From positions 12,700,501 to 12,764,500 of the forward strand of contig CM028915.1 of the NCBI GenBank assembly GCA_016801845.1: a DNA stretch of 64,000 nucleotides, in the 5' to 3' direction. A program made the translations under genes and the position numbers. The notes below the pieces were generated by a model. That model was not told the DNA's origin. It worked only from the letters and a program-made list of their open reading frames with translations, and did not search any database. This DNA is from Polydactylus sextarius (Eukaryota > Chordata > Actinopteri > Polynemidae). Below are positions 23,686 through 36,800 of this stretch, piece after piece (the first letter of the stretch is position 1; each line of letters begins with the position of its first letter).

Positions 23686-23820
23686 ATGTCAGGGACACCA
23701 AATGCAGACGCTGAAGGACTAGTCTCCAAAGTACAAGTGAAAAAGGAGATCAAGACAATCGTGGAGAATTTGGAAACCATCCTGGGAGATCTTAAGGATG
23801 TAGCCAAAGAGCTCAAGGAG
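23686..23820 (+). CDS. prr16: prr16 coding exon 1
   Basis: 45 codons, starting MSGTPNADAEGLVSKVQ and ending KDVAKELKE, followed by the donor GAG|GTAAAC. The start codon is chosen because an in-frame stop lies upstream (TAG at 23671-23673, inside GAAATAGACTG) and the length fits the human N-terminus. Confidence 0.92.
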
Positions 23821-26800
23821 GTAAACGAACAGGAAACACAATCATATGTGATTATAATAAGCACTAGACTACCATGTGTCATGCTACAGGCTTGAGGTTG
23901 ATGATGCTCTTTCAAAGCAGGAGATAGTAAGATGATGTCCACCTCAATGGGGCCTCGAAATGACGATGACAACACACGCACACATATTCACACACACACA
24001 TACATTCACACACACAGACTGTGCTCCTCCCGTACCCACTAATATGTGTGATCATTATCTCCAATATGAAAGACATTTGGCACAGGAGAACGTGGGGTGT
24101 GAAATGACAGGACAGCTTCTTCTACTTGACTCACACGCTTTGATGAAAGTGAGAAAAATTTAATCACAATTAATATTTAATGGACAAGTTGGGTTGAACC
24201 AGGAAGGAACGCTTTTTGCATTGCATTTCATCATCTTAATGCTGACTGTTGTTTGCTGTGAATTATCTCCTGCCAAATAATACAACAGTTGTCTTGTGTT
24301 TTCACTTCTCTCATCTGTGTCAGTATCTCGCAGCATCTCCCTGTGTCTTCATCCTCACCGTTCTTTGTCTTTTGTTATCTTTCGCCACATGTCAGTATTT
24401 ATCGCAGCAACTCATCTTCATCCTTTCTTTATCTCTTGTCGTCTGATTTCTTTCTCCTTCCTCTCTCTCTCTTTCATTCTCTCTCTCCACAGAGTCCTTA
24501 TTAAAGATCAAAACTCTCAGAGCTGTCTGATTGGCTCTTCAAATCTCAGTGATACAGAAACATAGGTGCTGAATGGGATGTATCTCTGAAGGATTCAGGT
24601 GTCGTTTGAGGATATTTAATGTTTCGTATTAATTCTCATAGAGCCAATAAATATCTAACAGCGTCTCTGTGCAGGGACACTTTTCTTTTTCTTATCTCTT
24701 TATCTACATTTTACAGGGTTTATTTCCAATCACTGCATCCGTCGCTGCCACTTCAGCTGTAATAACATGCAGTCTTATGTGTATTTTTTTTTTTTTATGT
24801 TTACCTGCGTTTTACAGCGATACGACAAGTATCCGACCTGCCCTGCCAAACATCTCACCCCTCTTACATGGCAGACTCATTCTAATAAACCCTATTGCAT
24901 ACAGCCTCTTAGTTCCTACATTATGGATGTGTATTCGACATAACATCTGTCTCCATCTGCCTTTCTGCTTCCCTTACTCTTGTGTTTTCCTTGTTTTTTG
25001 CAACTTGAGTGGAATTACGCGTCTTTTTGTGTTTTTCAGCACTTTACAATGTCTCATAGCAGGCACCAGAGATAAATGAGAGTAAGAAACCAGTGTAATC
25101 TGTTGTGATTTTTATATGATGTGCACTCTTTCTTTCTTGTTCTTTTTTTTTTTTTTTTGTGACTTGCAGGAAATTGTGTAGAGGATCCATTATTCTGACA
25201 CCACACATACTAAACACATACCTCAGGGGGGTGTTACTATCAAAGCCAGTGTTTGGGATATAATCCATTTGAAATGCAGTTATCTGGTGTAACTCACAGA
25301 CCGGGCTGGAGCCGAGCCTGTGTCTGAGGACTGACCCTGCCCAGATGCTTGGCACAGTGGCTGAAGTTGCCTGGCCGACAGCAGGGCCTGCTCGCTGGGA
25401 TACCGGTGTTACTTTTGTGTGTATGTGTCCCAACACATTATCCATTTAAAGACTGTGGGGAGAGTTTAGCTCCATTGCTTTCTCTACCCCTATCTCTCTA
25501 TTTATCTCTCCCTCTCAGTTAGTCTGCTTCTCTCATCACCCTCTTGTCATTTCCCTCTCAGCCTCCTCTCAAACCACTGGTTTGTTCATGCATTTCAAAC
25601 CCACATATGATTGTAATGATGTTTTTACAGTGGGATGATTTACTGCGTATTCTGAGATAAACATTACTAATCCAGAATATGAACACAAGCACGTTGTCAC
25701 GTTGAAGCACGTTGAATTATTTTACAAATAGAATCAAGCAAAACTGCACTAACTTTCCTTTTATGATGATTGTCTTTCATACAGGTTATCTTAACTGTTT
25801 TCAGATTTGTGATACTATGAACTCAGCTCATTTTATATTATATTTTCTTTAAGCTCACTGACTGCTGGATCTTCAAATTTCAGGTAGCCAGTAATAAATT
25901 GTTCAACATCCCACAGTTCTGGGCATTCATGCAATAGTAACTCCACCAAGAGAAAGGAACCAGTAATGATCTCATCTCCAGTGGATATTTGTTGGGAAAC
26001 GGTTGAAGGAAATGAACATCATATGAATGAATATCAATAGTTAGTTGACAGTCAAGTTTAGCACCATATCTGCTTTCTCTGTTAAACTGCTAATGGTTCC
26101 TTTGGGATGGTTTATTACGTGTGCATGCAGTTTTAGTCCTTTCAGCCTCCAGTTCAGTTATAAATGTATGAGAGAGTAACTCTGACCACGGAGGACAGAG
26201 CAAGCGCTCACTTTAAGTGCACAAAATATAAATCAGGGGTCAGGAGATCACAACCGGAGGTGATTCATTTAGTATCCAATGGCTTTAAATAATGTCACTA
26301 TTCAGCTGTGTAATCTATCCTGCACTTGCCTTTTGGTTTTGTGAATGTTGATTGGTGGATGTTGAATCAGACTCAACCTTTTAAAGAACATGCTGTTCAG
26401 AGTGTTTTGTATGCACAGTTAGAGTGTATGCATGTCGATAAAGTATGTGCTGTGTGTGTGTTTTTTATTTATTATCTCAACTGGAGCTGCTGCATCCTTA
26501 CAACTATTTGCAGTGCCGTGTGTATGTTATGCCTGAAGTGCCAGCACACTATATTTCTGCTGCAACAGTTAAATATTTCTTTACGCAGGCTGTGAAAACA
26601 AATTTCCTCTTGGAGGACAAAGGAAATATCTTTGGATCTAACTATCTATTCTCAACTGAGGGGTCCTGAGACAAAATTTTATATTCATTCCCTACTGTGC
26701 TGAGAAGAGCATTTATTTCTGTCATTTCGCATGTATTGCATATTGTTTATTGTCCCATTTCATAGTTATAGTCTATAATGTATTGGATCCATAAATGATC

Positions 26801-29800
26801 AAACAGTCGAAGGTGTGAAACCATTTAGATATTTAGATAGTACTTCGATTGGTTCTATTTCGTTCCAAAATATATCCAACAGACTGTGTCACACTGCATT
26901 TTTTATGTCTCCTTTTTCACCCTGGATAAACTGCACCTTATAGCTCCACTATAACTGATGGAGTGATTGCTCAGATTGTGTTGCCTGTCGAGTGGATGTC
27001 TGATGTGATTTTGCATGTTTTCTGCTTATTATAATATATGTGTTTGCTTCTTTGTTTTTTTCTGTCAAACCAAGGTTTCTCGCGTACAATGATGAATTGT
27101 TTCCTGGGCAGTTGCTCAGAAATATGATATAATTGTTAGTAGAAATGGATCTTCTCTCTCACAGCATTTGTTTCAGTGTGATATTTATTCACTCTCTCCT
27201 TGGCCGAGTCGTGTCGTGAGTTGTGTGTGTTGTTTTTGCAGCATTTTAAAAATTCTCGTCACACTTTCATTTGCTCACTTTCAGCAGAATATTACATGCA
27301 TTTGTGCTAATTTTTCCCAGTAGGGCACTGGCTGGTCTATTGATTTTTCATATCTGTGCCCTTCTCTATTTGTTACATCCCAGCATTTCTCTTTGTCCCC
27401 TACAGTCTTTTATTACACAAAGTCTTTTTCATTTATCCCTAACATTGCTTTAGTATTCTAAATGATAGTTTTCATGTCTTGGCTAACATAATAGGGTATG
27501 GATCGTTAGTCTTATCACAATTATTACATAATTGCCCGATCGAGATTGTTTGAGCTGACCACAATCATTTTTGCTTAATCGTTAGAAACAAATCAATTTA
27601 TTGCTAAAAAAAAAAAAGCAGGAGGATGAAACTAACAGAAATGTCATATTTCCATCACTGTTTACATGTCATTTTCCACCGTCTGCACATTTATCCATCT
27701 GCAGATGTTGAATGAATGCGAATGAGAAAAATGAAGCAAGTTGAAGTTGAATATGGTTGCAGTTAAGGTTATGGTTCACAACATGTGATAATGATAAAAT
27801 TTTTAACAACTTGACCTTTCTCACTGTTTGATGCTTGACTGGCAACTGCTCTTTTAATGACTTTATTCATTACTCATTGGATAATCAGCACCACCAATTG
27901 TTTGTATTCAACTGACCACATTTTGATGAGCATCTATTGACTCTAGCATCATGGACTTATTGTTACCTGTCATTGCTAGAAATTGTCTCTGTATATATCA
28001 GTCGGCATAAGAGAGAGGAAGTAACGGCAGCTATGACGCATGACGACAGCAAAAAGTGACTGTTCATAAATTGTCATGTGGTTTATTGACCTAATTGTTT
28101 GATATTAGCTCTGATGGTAATCCAATCACCTCTGTAGTCTTTGAAAGCACCTGCCCTTTTGTTTTTAACAGTACTCTGTGTAGCCAACCATCTGATAAAA
28201 TCAAATCTCTAAAAGGCAAACAGAAATGTCATTTTTATAACTATTTACATGTCATTTTCCACTGTTTGCACATCTATCCATCTGTAGACATTGAATAAAT
28301 GCAAAAATTCAAAAAAGGAAGTTGAGCTTGTAAATATTGTTGCAGTTAGGGTTATGGTTCACCACATGTGATAATGACAGCATTTTTTACGTGTCTGCTA
28401 GGCTACAACCTGACCTTTCTCGCTGTTTGATGCTTGACTGGTGACTGGTGCTCTTCTAATGACTTCATCCATTACTCATTCACCTTCCTCTGTTATTTTA
28501 ATGGCACATAAGATGAAATTAGCACCACCAATTGTTTGTATTCAACTGACCACATTTCGACGAGCATCTATAGACTCTAACATCATGGATTTATTGGTAC
28601 CTGTCCTTGCTAGAAACTGTCTCTGCATATATCAGTGAGCACAAGTGAGAGGAAGTAACGTCAGCTATGACGTGACGACAGCAAAAAGTGGCTATTCATT
28701 GAATGTCATGTGGTATATTGACCTGATTGGTTGATGTTAGTCCTTGATAGACTGATGGTTCATCCAGTCACCTCCTATAGTCTTTGAAAGCACCTGGCCT
28801 TCAGTTTACAACAGTCCTTTGTGTAGCCAACCATCTGATAAATCAAATGTCTAAAAGGCAAACAGAAATGTCATTTTTATGTTTCAGTGTTCAGTGACAC
28901 TTCCTTAAAAGGTCTATGTGTATGATTAAACCATGATTAGACTTATTTAAAAATGACTCAACTAAACGTTTATGGTCGTGACAACCATAGGTGTTGTTAC
29001 TGCTCTTCTGTTCTGTGGTGCACAGGATTCTTATAGTATACCCTTTAAGTCAGAGTCTGGCAAGCTCATATATCTTCCTATAAGCTGCAGTAATATTTCT
29101 CTCCCTGGCGTGGTTGTCATACTAATATCTTCATAAATTTTTAAACTTATAAATCAAACTGTATGTTCAAATTTTAAACAATGTGTTTTTTAATTCATTA
29201 ATTAAGAACACCAGGAGATAAAGGTATAACCCTTCGTAGAAGAGATGTTTTATATTCTTGTTAGACAAGCTCTTATTCGGACTGTCGTTATTTTTACCAG
29301 TTAAACGTGTAATTTGTTTTTGTTTGTTTTTTTTAAAGCTGTGTTTTAGGTGATATTTCCTCCTCTTGTGCAACACTGTTTATTATTTCTGACCTCAGCT
29401 GTGACAGTGACATTTCCTATTCTTGTCACCAGGTTGTTCACGAGATTGACACCCTGACTTGTGACCTGCAACTTGAGGAGGACGGCCTGACAGACAGCTC
29501 GAAGACAGACACTCTCAACTCCAGTTCAAGCTCCACCACCACCACCACCACCGCTTCCAGCCTCGAGAAGATGAAGCTGTTTCCTGATGACTGCATCTTC
29601 AAAAAACCTGCACCCATTATCCCGGTCCCTGTCAATCCCTCTGGAGTACTGACTGTACTCAAGAAAACCCACCCACCCTTACCACCACCAAGACTTACCC
29701 CTCTAAGAGCCGAGGATCACAACATTAAAAATCTGCCTCATCCAACATTAGTGTTATCAGGGAATATATCCAAGGCTAATGGATCTCTGTTGAGGAACGG

Positions 29801-30302
29801 CGGGGTTTTCCCATTGAAACCAAACAGGGATTTATTCTCCTCCACACCATGTTTCATTTCTGGTGACAGTGGAATCCCTGAGTCGGGACTTGTTCCTACA
29901 TTGCCCAGGCCCATGCCCCTACTCCATCATGAAAAGAACAAATGCCCCAAGGCTCCAGGCAGGGAGCCTCGTGAGAGGGAGCGTGTCCGTTTCAGTGAGA
30001 AGGTCCAGTACCATGGCTACTGCCCAGACTGTGACCTCCAGTATGATGTAGATGACACAGAACTGCACTTACAGACCGAGCTGAGTGACTTGAGGCTCAG
30101 CCCAGTGCATTGCTGCTCTTCCTCCTCCCCTCCTCCACCTCATGCTCTTCCTCATGATCTAATGTTGGAAAACGGCAGCCTCTCTGTCAGCCACAGTTTC
30201 CCACCAACAGCGAACACTCCTCCACCTTGTGTGCCTCCTCACCCATCTTCCCTGAAGCCCCAAAAAACAATCCTACGCAAATCAACCACCACCACGGTTT
30301 GA
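23686..30302 (+). CDS. prr16: prr16 gene (Largen), complete coding region in two exons
   Basis: The two coding exons are 23686-23820 and 29433-30302. They join in phase 0 to give 334 codons (human PRR16 about 304). Residues 15-60 form a charged helix (VKKEIKTIVENLE, GDLKDVAKELKE, then VVHEIDTLTCDLQLEE) that is nearly identical to human. A Ser/Thr linker, a proline-rich segment (PPLPPPRLTP, about 126-135), a second conserved block (RVRFSEKVQYHGYCPDCD, about 229-246) and the end QKTILRKSTTTTV follow. The known role of the human protein is promoting cell size by raising translation of selected mRNAs. The molecular activity is unknown. It is transcribed divergently from hsd17b4, its neighbour also in human. 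Confidence 0.95.
23821..29432 (+). other. prr16 intron 1
   Basis: 5.6-kb intron between the two coding exons. It contains pyrimidine-rich stretches (24440-24490) and a tandem duplication of about 600 bp (27634-28880). The rest is AT-rich with no recognised gene. The overlapping Ser/Leu/Phe-rich frames near 24300 are low-complexity artefacts. Confidence 0.85.
27634..28880. repeat. tandem segmental duplication, two copies plus a stub
   Basis: The segment starting at 27634 (AACAGAAATGTCAT) recurs at 28219 and, for about 20 bp only, at 28861. Shared landmarks include CATGTCATTTTCCAC, CAGTTAGGGTTATGGTTCAC, CACCAATTGTTTGTATTCAA and GTAGCCAACCATCTGATAAA in the same order. The period is 585 then 642 bp. 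Copies differ by scattered substitutions and small indels. Confidence 0.9.
29433..30302 (+). CDS. prr16: prr16 coding exon 2
   Basis: 289 codons plus a TGA stop. The acceptor is TCTTGTCACCAG. It begins VVHEIDTLTCDLQLEED and TDSSKTDTLNSSSSS, then a (CCA)n-encoded Thr run and ASSLEKMK. It includes the proline-rich region and the conserved RVRF/CPDC block, and ends STTTTV. All major human blocks are present in order. Confidence 0.95.
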   Translation, partial: VVHEIDTLTCDLQLEEDGLTDSSKTDTLNSSSSSTTTTTTASSLEKMKLFPDDCIFKKPAPIIPVPVNPSGVLTVLKKTHPPLPPPRLTPLRAEDHNIKNLPHPTLVLSGNISKANGSLLRNGGVFPLKPNRDLFSSTPCFISGDSGIPESGLVPTLPRPMPLLHHEKNKCPKAPGREPRERERVRFSEKVQYHGYCPDCDLQYDVDDTELHLQTELSDLRLSPVHCCSSSSPPPPHALPHDLMLENGSLSVSHSFPPTANTPPPCVPPHPSSLKPQKTILRKSTTTTV

Positions 30303-33102
30303 CACCGAATACCTTGTTTTGTCTAACTTAGACATTCTTGAATCATTCATAGTGTTTTCTACTTTAAGAGCGCTTTCTACTCCAGGTGAACTTTGGATTT
30401 TCCAAACACAGAGAGGAAGGGTTGGGAAAAAGGAAACAATAGGATGGATACAATGAGTGGAGGAGAGATAGAGAGAGAGAGAGAGGCATTGCCATGGACG
30501 CTGAGACGAACACGGAGATATCAGGAGGAAGCGGTGAGTGTTTGCTCATGTGTGAGTGAGTTTATCCAGAAGAGAAAGGGTGGAACGCCAGTTGCGTGCA
30601 CTGACACATATGTGTGTTTGTTTGGGTATATTAATGAGTGTATATATTTGTGCATGGGCACACAGGCGTATGTATGCACAGTGTGATGTTTGTAGGCAGA
30701 GAGCATTGACTGAAAAATGCGCAGGGAATTTGAAAAGAATGCTGACAACACAAAACACTAAATTGTATCTGTGTTTTTCTGGAAGGTCTCGGTACTAACG
30801 AGTCTGAAACTCAGGAAGTTCCTTCAGAGAGGGGTTCTAATTAATTCATATCCTTCTGGTTGAAACAAGAAAACCTGCTTCCCTCAGATTTAATCTAAAA
30901 CCCTAAAGACCTGCTCATACACTAACTCCTAAATAACTCTTCTATTGCACACACATACATGAGCTCAGGCTTCTCCCGTATATATGGATACATAAAAGTC
31001 AACACAGACAGGTAGAGGCATCTGTACTTTAACAACAGCCGGTCTAGATGAACAATTAGGAATGAGCGACAGACCAGTGAGTTCAGTCTTTCTCTTTCTT
31101 CGTCGCCTTTGCTGACACGTCGGGATATAGTGAGAGTGACATGCTGGGCTGAGAGAGAGAGAGAGTTAGATGACAACACTGCCATTTTGATTTGTATCCA
31201 CTGTAAATTCTAATTGAAAAATCTCATATTTCATTTTCTAATATAATTCATCTGTAGACGCTGTTGTGAACATTAAGGGAGGCTGTCATGGAAACTGGCT
31301 GTCACTCAGTACTTGTCAGACCTGGACTGGGAGGATCAGACCTCCGACTGGAGATTCACTGTGTGTCTTAAATATTGCTCTGCTGTCTTCAGTTGTCATG
31401 AGTTAACACAGTATAACCTGATTTGTACGGTTGACAGCAGTTTTCTGATGTAAAGCACACACGATGGAGGTCTTAATTTTTTTATTTCTAATATAATTAG
31501 ACCACAGGAGATAACAGGAGCTCTTCAGACTGTCTTTATACCAAACATTAGTCTTGACAAAGCTCTGAACTGCTGCTGCACATATTTTCCCTGGTAAACA
31601 GAGACAGCAAGCTAACTAAGCATGAAAGGGAGGAGACAGAGAGGTAAAGGCAGAGTGCATTTGTGGGCAGCGTGCTATATAAACAGTACATTTAATATAA
31701 AACAAACACATAATATATGTACATATGTGCTTGTTTAGAGTTGTGGGGAGGGAAACCTGGAGGTCAAGGCTGAGAAAATCAGGGTATGAAATAGCTCAAA
31801 TCCAACGCATGACCTCACTGGCCTGACGATCTAAAATCGGCGTCTGGATTAGGGATCAGTGGATATTCAGCCATGAGAAAAACGCGGAAAGAGTGAGAGG
31901 TTGAGGGGAGGTGGGGGTGGGGGTGGAGGGGCACAGAGGTAGAGAGAAAGTGTGGGACAGAGAGAAAGAGCGAGGCAGTGAAAAGAGAGCATGTGTGATG
32001 GAGACATTCAGAGAGAGAGAGATTGTGAAAGAGAAACGGTAATGCAGTGGAGGCTGATGCTGTTTTGGCCGCAATGAGTTGCTGCTATGAAGGAGTGTAT
32101 GTGGATGCACGTTTTTCCTTAGGGCAGTTCCTCTCAGTGTACAACATTCACTGTATTTACCTTGTATTAATGGACCCTAATGAGTTTGGCAGCAGCACTG
32201 AGCTATCACACACACACACATACACATTTGAGCTGAACAGAGTAGTATGCTACAGAATGGATTGCATCGAGTGTCAGCAATAGATGCAGCTCAGAAGGGT
32301 TGTTGCTACTGGAGTGCTGCCTTACTGGCTAATGCACTATTCAATGAACCAAAGAAATTGACACAATGGACTTGGCATTGTATGATTAAAGGAACACACT
32401 AAAAAAAGTAAAAGTGACTACTTGTTTTTGTGTTCCTTTTTTCTTTCTGGCCATTAGATTGTAGCATAGTTAATAGTTTGTAGTTAATTCAGAGTGTTTT
32501 AATTTATATCTCTATATTATTATTTTTTAAACAGTTCTACATTAACTTAACATTAAAACTAACATAAATAACTGTCGATTGATTTCAGTCGGTTACATTT
32601 TCTCCATTTTGATGCTCAGTGCTATGGACACATTTTGGAAAAAGTTTACTACTCTACATATACATATACAATATACTATGACAACATATCATATCAAGTT
32701 ATATGGGTATGAATGCTTACAAATGCATTTAATATGATATATTAAGGTTATTATTATTTTACATGAATCATTTCAAACACTCAGAAGTCTTCTCATATAA
32801 GGGAAGCGACAGATGACTTTACATGTATTAACATCACTTGGAGCAAGAATTCATCGGTCACTGTGAAATACGTCTATTACTTGTTATCTGACTGTAACTG
32901 TAACAGAAAAAAAGCATTGTTCCTTGACCATGATTGTAGGTGTTTTTCACAGTTTTTCAAATGGCCATCAATGCTCCAGGCTTGAGGATGAAGTTGTAAT
33001 GGGCAAGGAGGAGGTGGATCTTCACCGCCTCCATCGTGAGTCAGGAGTGACTCAACTGCATTGACCTACTCCTTACAGCTTACAGCTCCAGTTCAGTGCC
33101 TG

Positions 33103-33103
<1 letters not shown>

Positions 33104-33147
<44 letters not shown>

Positions 33148-33181
33148 TTTTCTCACTCTCACTCTCTCTCTCTCTCTCTCA
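33104..33181. repeat. (CT)n microsatellite
   Basis: Two long CT runs separated by a short TTTTTCTCACTCTCA-like break. Confidence 0.95.
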
Positions 33182-33837
33182 TTCTTTCTTGATTTCTTTC
33201 TTCCTCTCCCCTAGGATGATGGTTCACTCCCACTCGGCAGCAGCTGTATGCATAACAATCTCTTTTGTGCTCATGTATCTCTATACATGTGGGTTGGGAA
33301 ACTATTATTAAAACATATCTGACATTTTGCACAGATAACACCTTTGGCAGCATTTCCAATCATATATTTAATCAAAAAGTTCACTGACTTTTCTTTCTTT
33401 CTTTTTTTTTTCTTTCTTTTCCTTACCAGACCTGCAGCAGCCTCTGCATCCCCCACTTCTTGCATTTGGATTACAAATGACCTTGGGGATAAAAAAAAAG
33501 TCCCTCTGGTTGTTTTGCATTTGCTAATGAATTATTGTGAGCAGTTGCTGTTCCATTTAAAGGTTGTGTGCTTTTGATTTCAGCTCCACGTCCTGCTGAC
33601 GTCAGTGGTGCAACACCTCATTTAATCAAGTAAATGAGTAAACCTGCTGCTTCCATAATTAGTTCAAAATATAATAGACCTGATTTGTTTATATTGTTAC
33701 ACTTACATTTATAAATGTAAACCTGTTACTCTAATTTGCTGTTTTATAACACAGTAGTTATATTTGAGCTTACAGTGCTTCTTGGGATTGTATTGTGCTC
33801 ATCCCATTTTTTCCAACCTGGCAAATGCACAGTGTGC

Positions 33838-33853
33838 AATAAAACTCAATAAA
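33838..33853 (+). terminator. possible prr16 polyadenylation signals
   Basis: Two AATAAA hexamers ten bases apart, with a TGTGTC stretch downstream. They are the first canonical signals I noticed after the prr16 stop, but they lie 3.5 kb away. Assignment is tentative. Confidence 0.25.
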
Positions 33854-36800
33854 TGTGTCAGAGTGAGGCACATTTTGCCAGTGAATATTAATTAGCTGTT
33901 GTTTCTCCGTCTGATTGTCGGTGGTGAGTCTGCCAAGAGACGCAGTTGTCTGTTTGCTCATCCCCATTCCACATGCATCATTTACTTTGATTTCTGTTTC
34001 CCTCGATCTGCAACATTTCATTATGATCACTGAAAATGAAAATGTTATAAAGCATTAAACAAAATGAAAGCCAAATAATTGTGGCATTGTAATGGCGATA
34101 CTGTATGTAAAGTTCATTAGAATGCCAAGTAGACATGACCTACATTAGCAAACATCAGAGCATGTAAAAGTAAATCTGGTGCAAAGTAAGCACAGCGCTT
34201 CTTTATCTGTGACTCAGACGAACATATGATGAAAGTGTGTGCATTTGTCTGCTTGTCTACGCACACTGTGCATAGACACATGTTTAAAGGTGCATTTTTA
34301 AAAAAAGGCTTGCATGAGTACATGTAACCATCTGTGTGAGAAAGAGTCAAAGGGCGTGAGATGCCTCGGTGCAACTTGGAAAGCTTTGGTGGTGAAGCAA
34401 ACTTAATCTGAGGATTTCACGCTCCTTTGGAGATTGTTAAAAGTTACAGGCATCAGCTGCACCTTACTCAGGAAAAGGTAAACAATATCTCAACAACACG
34501 ACCAGATCCGTAAGAGCCAAGATGACTCAGATGGAGTCTTCTGCTCAATGAAGCACTCCAGATCTGACCAAGAAAAACAGATAAAAAAAAAAAAAAAAAG
34601 ATTGCTATTTAAGGAGACACATCCAGCCTTCTCTTTTGTTTTTCACAAAATGCAACGCTTTTTAATCTGTACATTAAAATGTGCCAGACAGTTCAGTCCT
34701 ATTAATTTTGATGACTTGTGTATGTGTCTGAGTGCTTGTGTTTGGGTAATGATACCTTGGTATATTTTCATGTTGCTCTGCGAAAAGCGACTGTTGGTGC
34801 TGTGACTTCTCCGTCAAGTGGCTCTCCTGTGTGCAGCCATATTTTCACACTAATGTGTTTCTCCTTCTTTTCCTCTACAGGGCCCATTGAGATACTTGAG
34901 ATACAAGCGAAAGGGGTCGCTTGTTTCATACGCCGATCGACCTGCGTTGATCAGGGAGAGAGAGAGAGAGAGAGAGGAGCCAGAGCTGAGACCAAGCATC
35001 AACCTTCTTTCACATAAAGTGCTAATGGCTCTCAATCAACAGGAGACATCAACATCTTCTAGACAAAATCCTACTTTGACTTTTGAGCACTGAACAGCCT
35101 CCAGGCATGTTACTGTGAAACTGAAGCAACAGTGAGGGCAGTCACTGTGTTAGTGGACACAGATAGATGGATGAATCGTTATGGATGTGATATATTTTAT
35201 TACTTTGAAGTAGTTGAATTGAAAGATAAGAATGCTGCTGAAACTCCATCATCAAACGTAAAATAGGCAAGTTTAGATGAGAGAGCTACAAGATGGGGTG
35301 AAATGATATCAGTCTGTGTGTGATTCACGTCAACACAGACTTTCTCTTCTGTGCATACTCAGATGGAAATCAATAACGCCACTCAACCGATGGAATTTGC
35401 CTTTTAAGAATTGTAATTGTTTGTGTCTGGAGAGCCCAGCAGGTCCAGCCTGTGCGCAAAAACACTGCTCTGCCGGACTGCAGATAAGGAGAAAATAATG
35501 TGTCTGTATGTGCCACACACACTCACACTCTCAGTGTACTTTGAAAAGACTAATGGTTTGAAATGAATAGTGACATAGTCGTTGATCTGTGTCCAGACAT
35601 TATGTTCATCACATCAGAATCTATGTGCTCAACCGGTGCCATGCAAGCGATGTTTTCCCACAACAACATGCAGACATATAGTGCAGTGTTGCATAGTTAC
35701 AGCTTTAAAGGATCCTTGAAAAAGTAATAATTTGCATCAAATTTTCTTTGTATACAAATATACATATACATGTTTGATATATATATATATATTTGAGGCA
35801 TTTTTCTACAGAGACTTTAACATTTAAAGAGATGATATTTTTGATATTGTGTTGGGTGAGAAGTATTTTGACGAAAGCTGACATTCCCTCAAGGTACATG
35901 TTTCTCAGCCGAGCGTCGCAGGATGAGTTATTTATATATAGCAACAGGATGGTGCTTGTATGGATGAAAAAACAAGTGCTTCAACATTATCACTTCAAGA
36001 AACTTAACAGAAACAGGCTGTAACATAAGAAAATGTAAGGTGGAGAGGATAAATGGCATAAAACCAAATACCTAGCTGTGCTTTAACAGACAGGAGGCTC
36101 GGGACTGAATGAACACGCGACTGACACTTCACTTTGTCCTGCCATCACTGTGTTTTTCTATGCATTTCTGTGGAGATGCTGTCTGTTGGTGGGTCCAACA
36201 TACAGGGTGCTGTGCTCTCCAAAATGTTAAAAGATAAGAAATATTGCCCCCCTCCGCTCATGTCCTCATATGATTTCCATCAGGTTAATTGTATAGTCAC
36301 TATAATACTGATGAATTCCCTGGGCATTACCATGCTGCTTAGGCCAATGAGGCATTGGTAATTAAATATTAGTACAGGAACTTAATTTATACAGCACTTA
36401 TCAAAGCAACCTCCTTCACAGGCCATTTTGGATCAATAGAAAGGTGATAAATATCTGCCAGGGAGCAAACAATAAAAGTCTTTGATATCCACAGCCTCTC
36501 TTCACATTCAGACCAGAAGCACCACAGTTATAAACTCCACCTCTTTTTTCCCCATTGGACACAGACACTGAATTCATGACCCACTCCGGATCGATCAAGA
36601 ATCGGTTTTGAAGATGATTGGAATGTCAGTGATATTTTTGTTGTGTCCACAAACTGTTGGGAAAAAAAAAAAAACCTTGTGAGAAGTAAACACTTTGCAC
36701 TTAATGTCGGTGTCTGTTATATTTTATGAGCTGCACAGGAATTTCGAGTAGAGAGAGTGTTGATTTTATGTATATATTTTCTTCCATAAACTGTGCTCTG

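Noticed and set aside
24249..24565. Three overlapping Ser/Leu/Phe-rich frames in all three plus frames
   Set aside because: Pyrimidine-rich low-complexity DNA inside the prr16 intron keeps all frames open. Not coding.
34879..35093. Acceptor-like CTCTACAG followed by open frames (possible extra exon)
   Set aside because: The frames run into a (GA)n tract and match no family. A single splice-like site is not enough.
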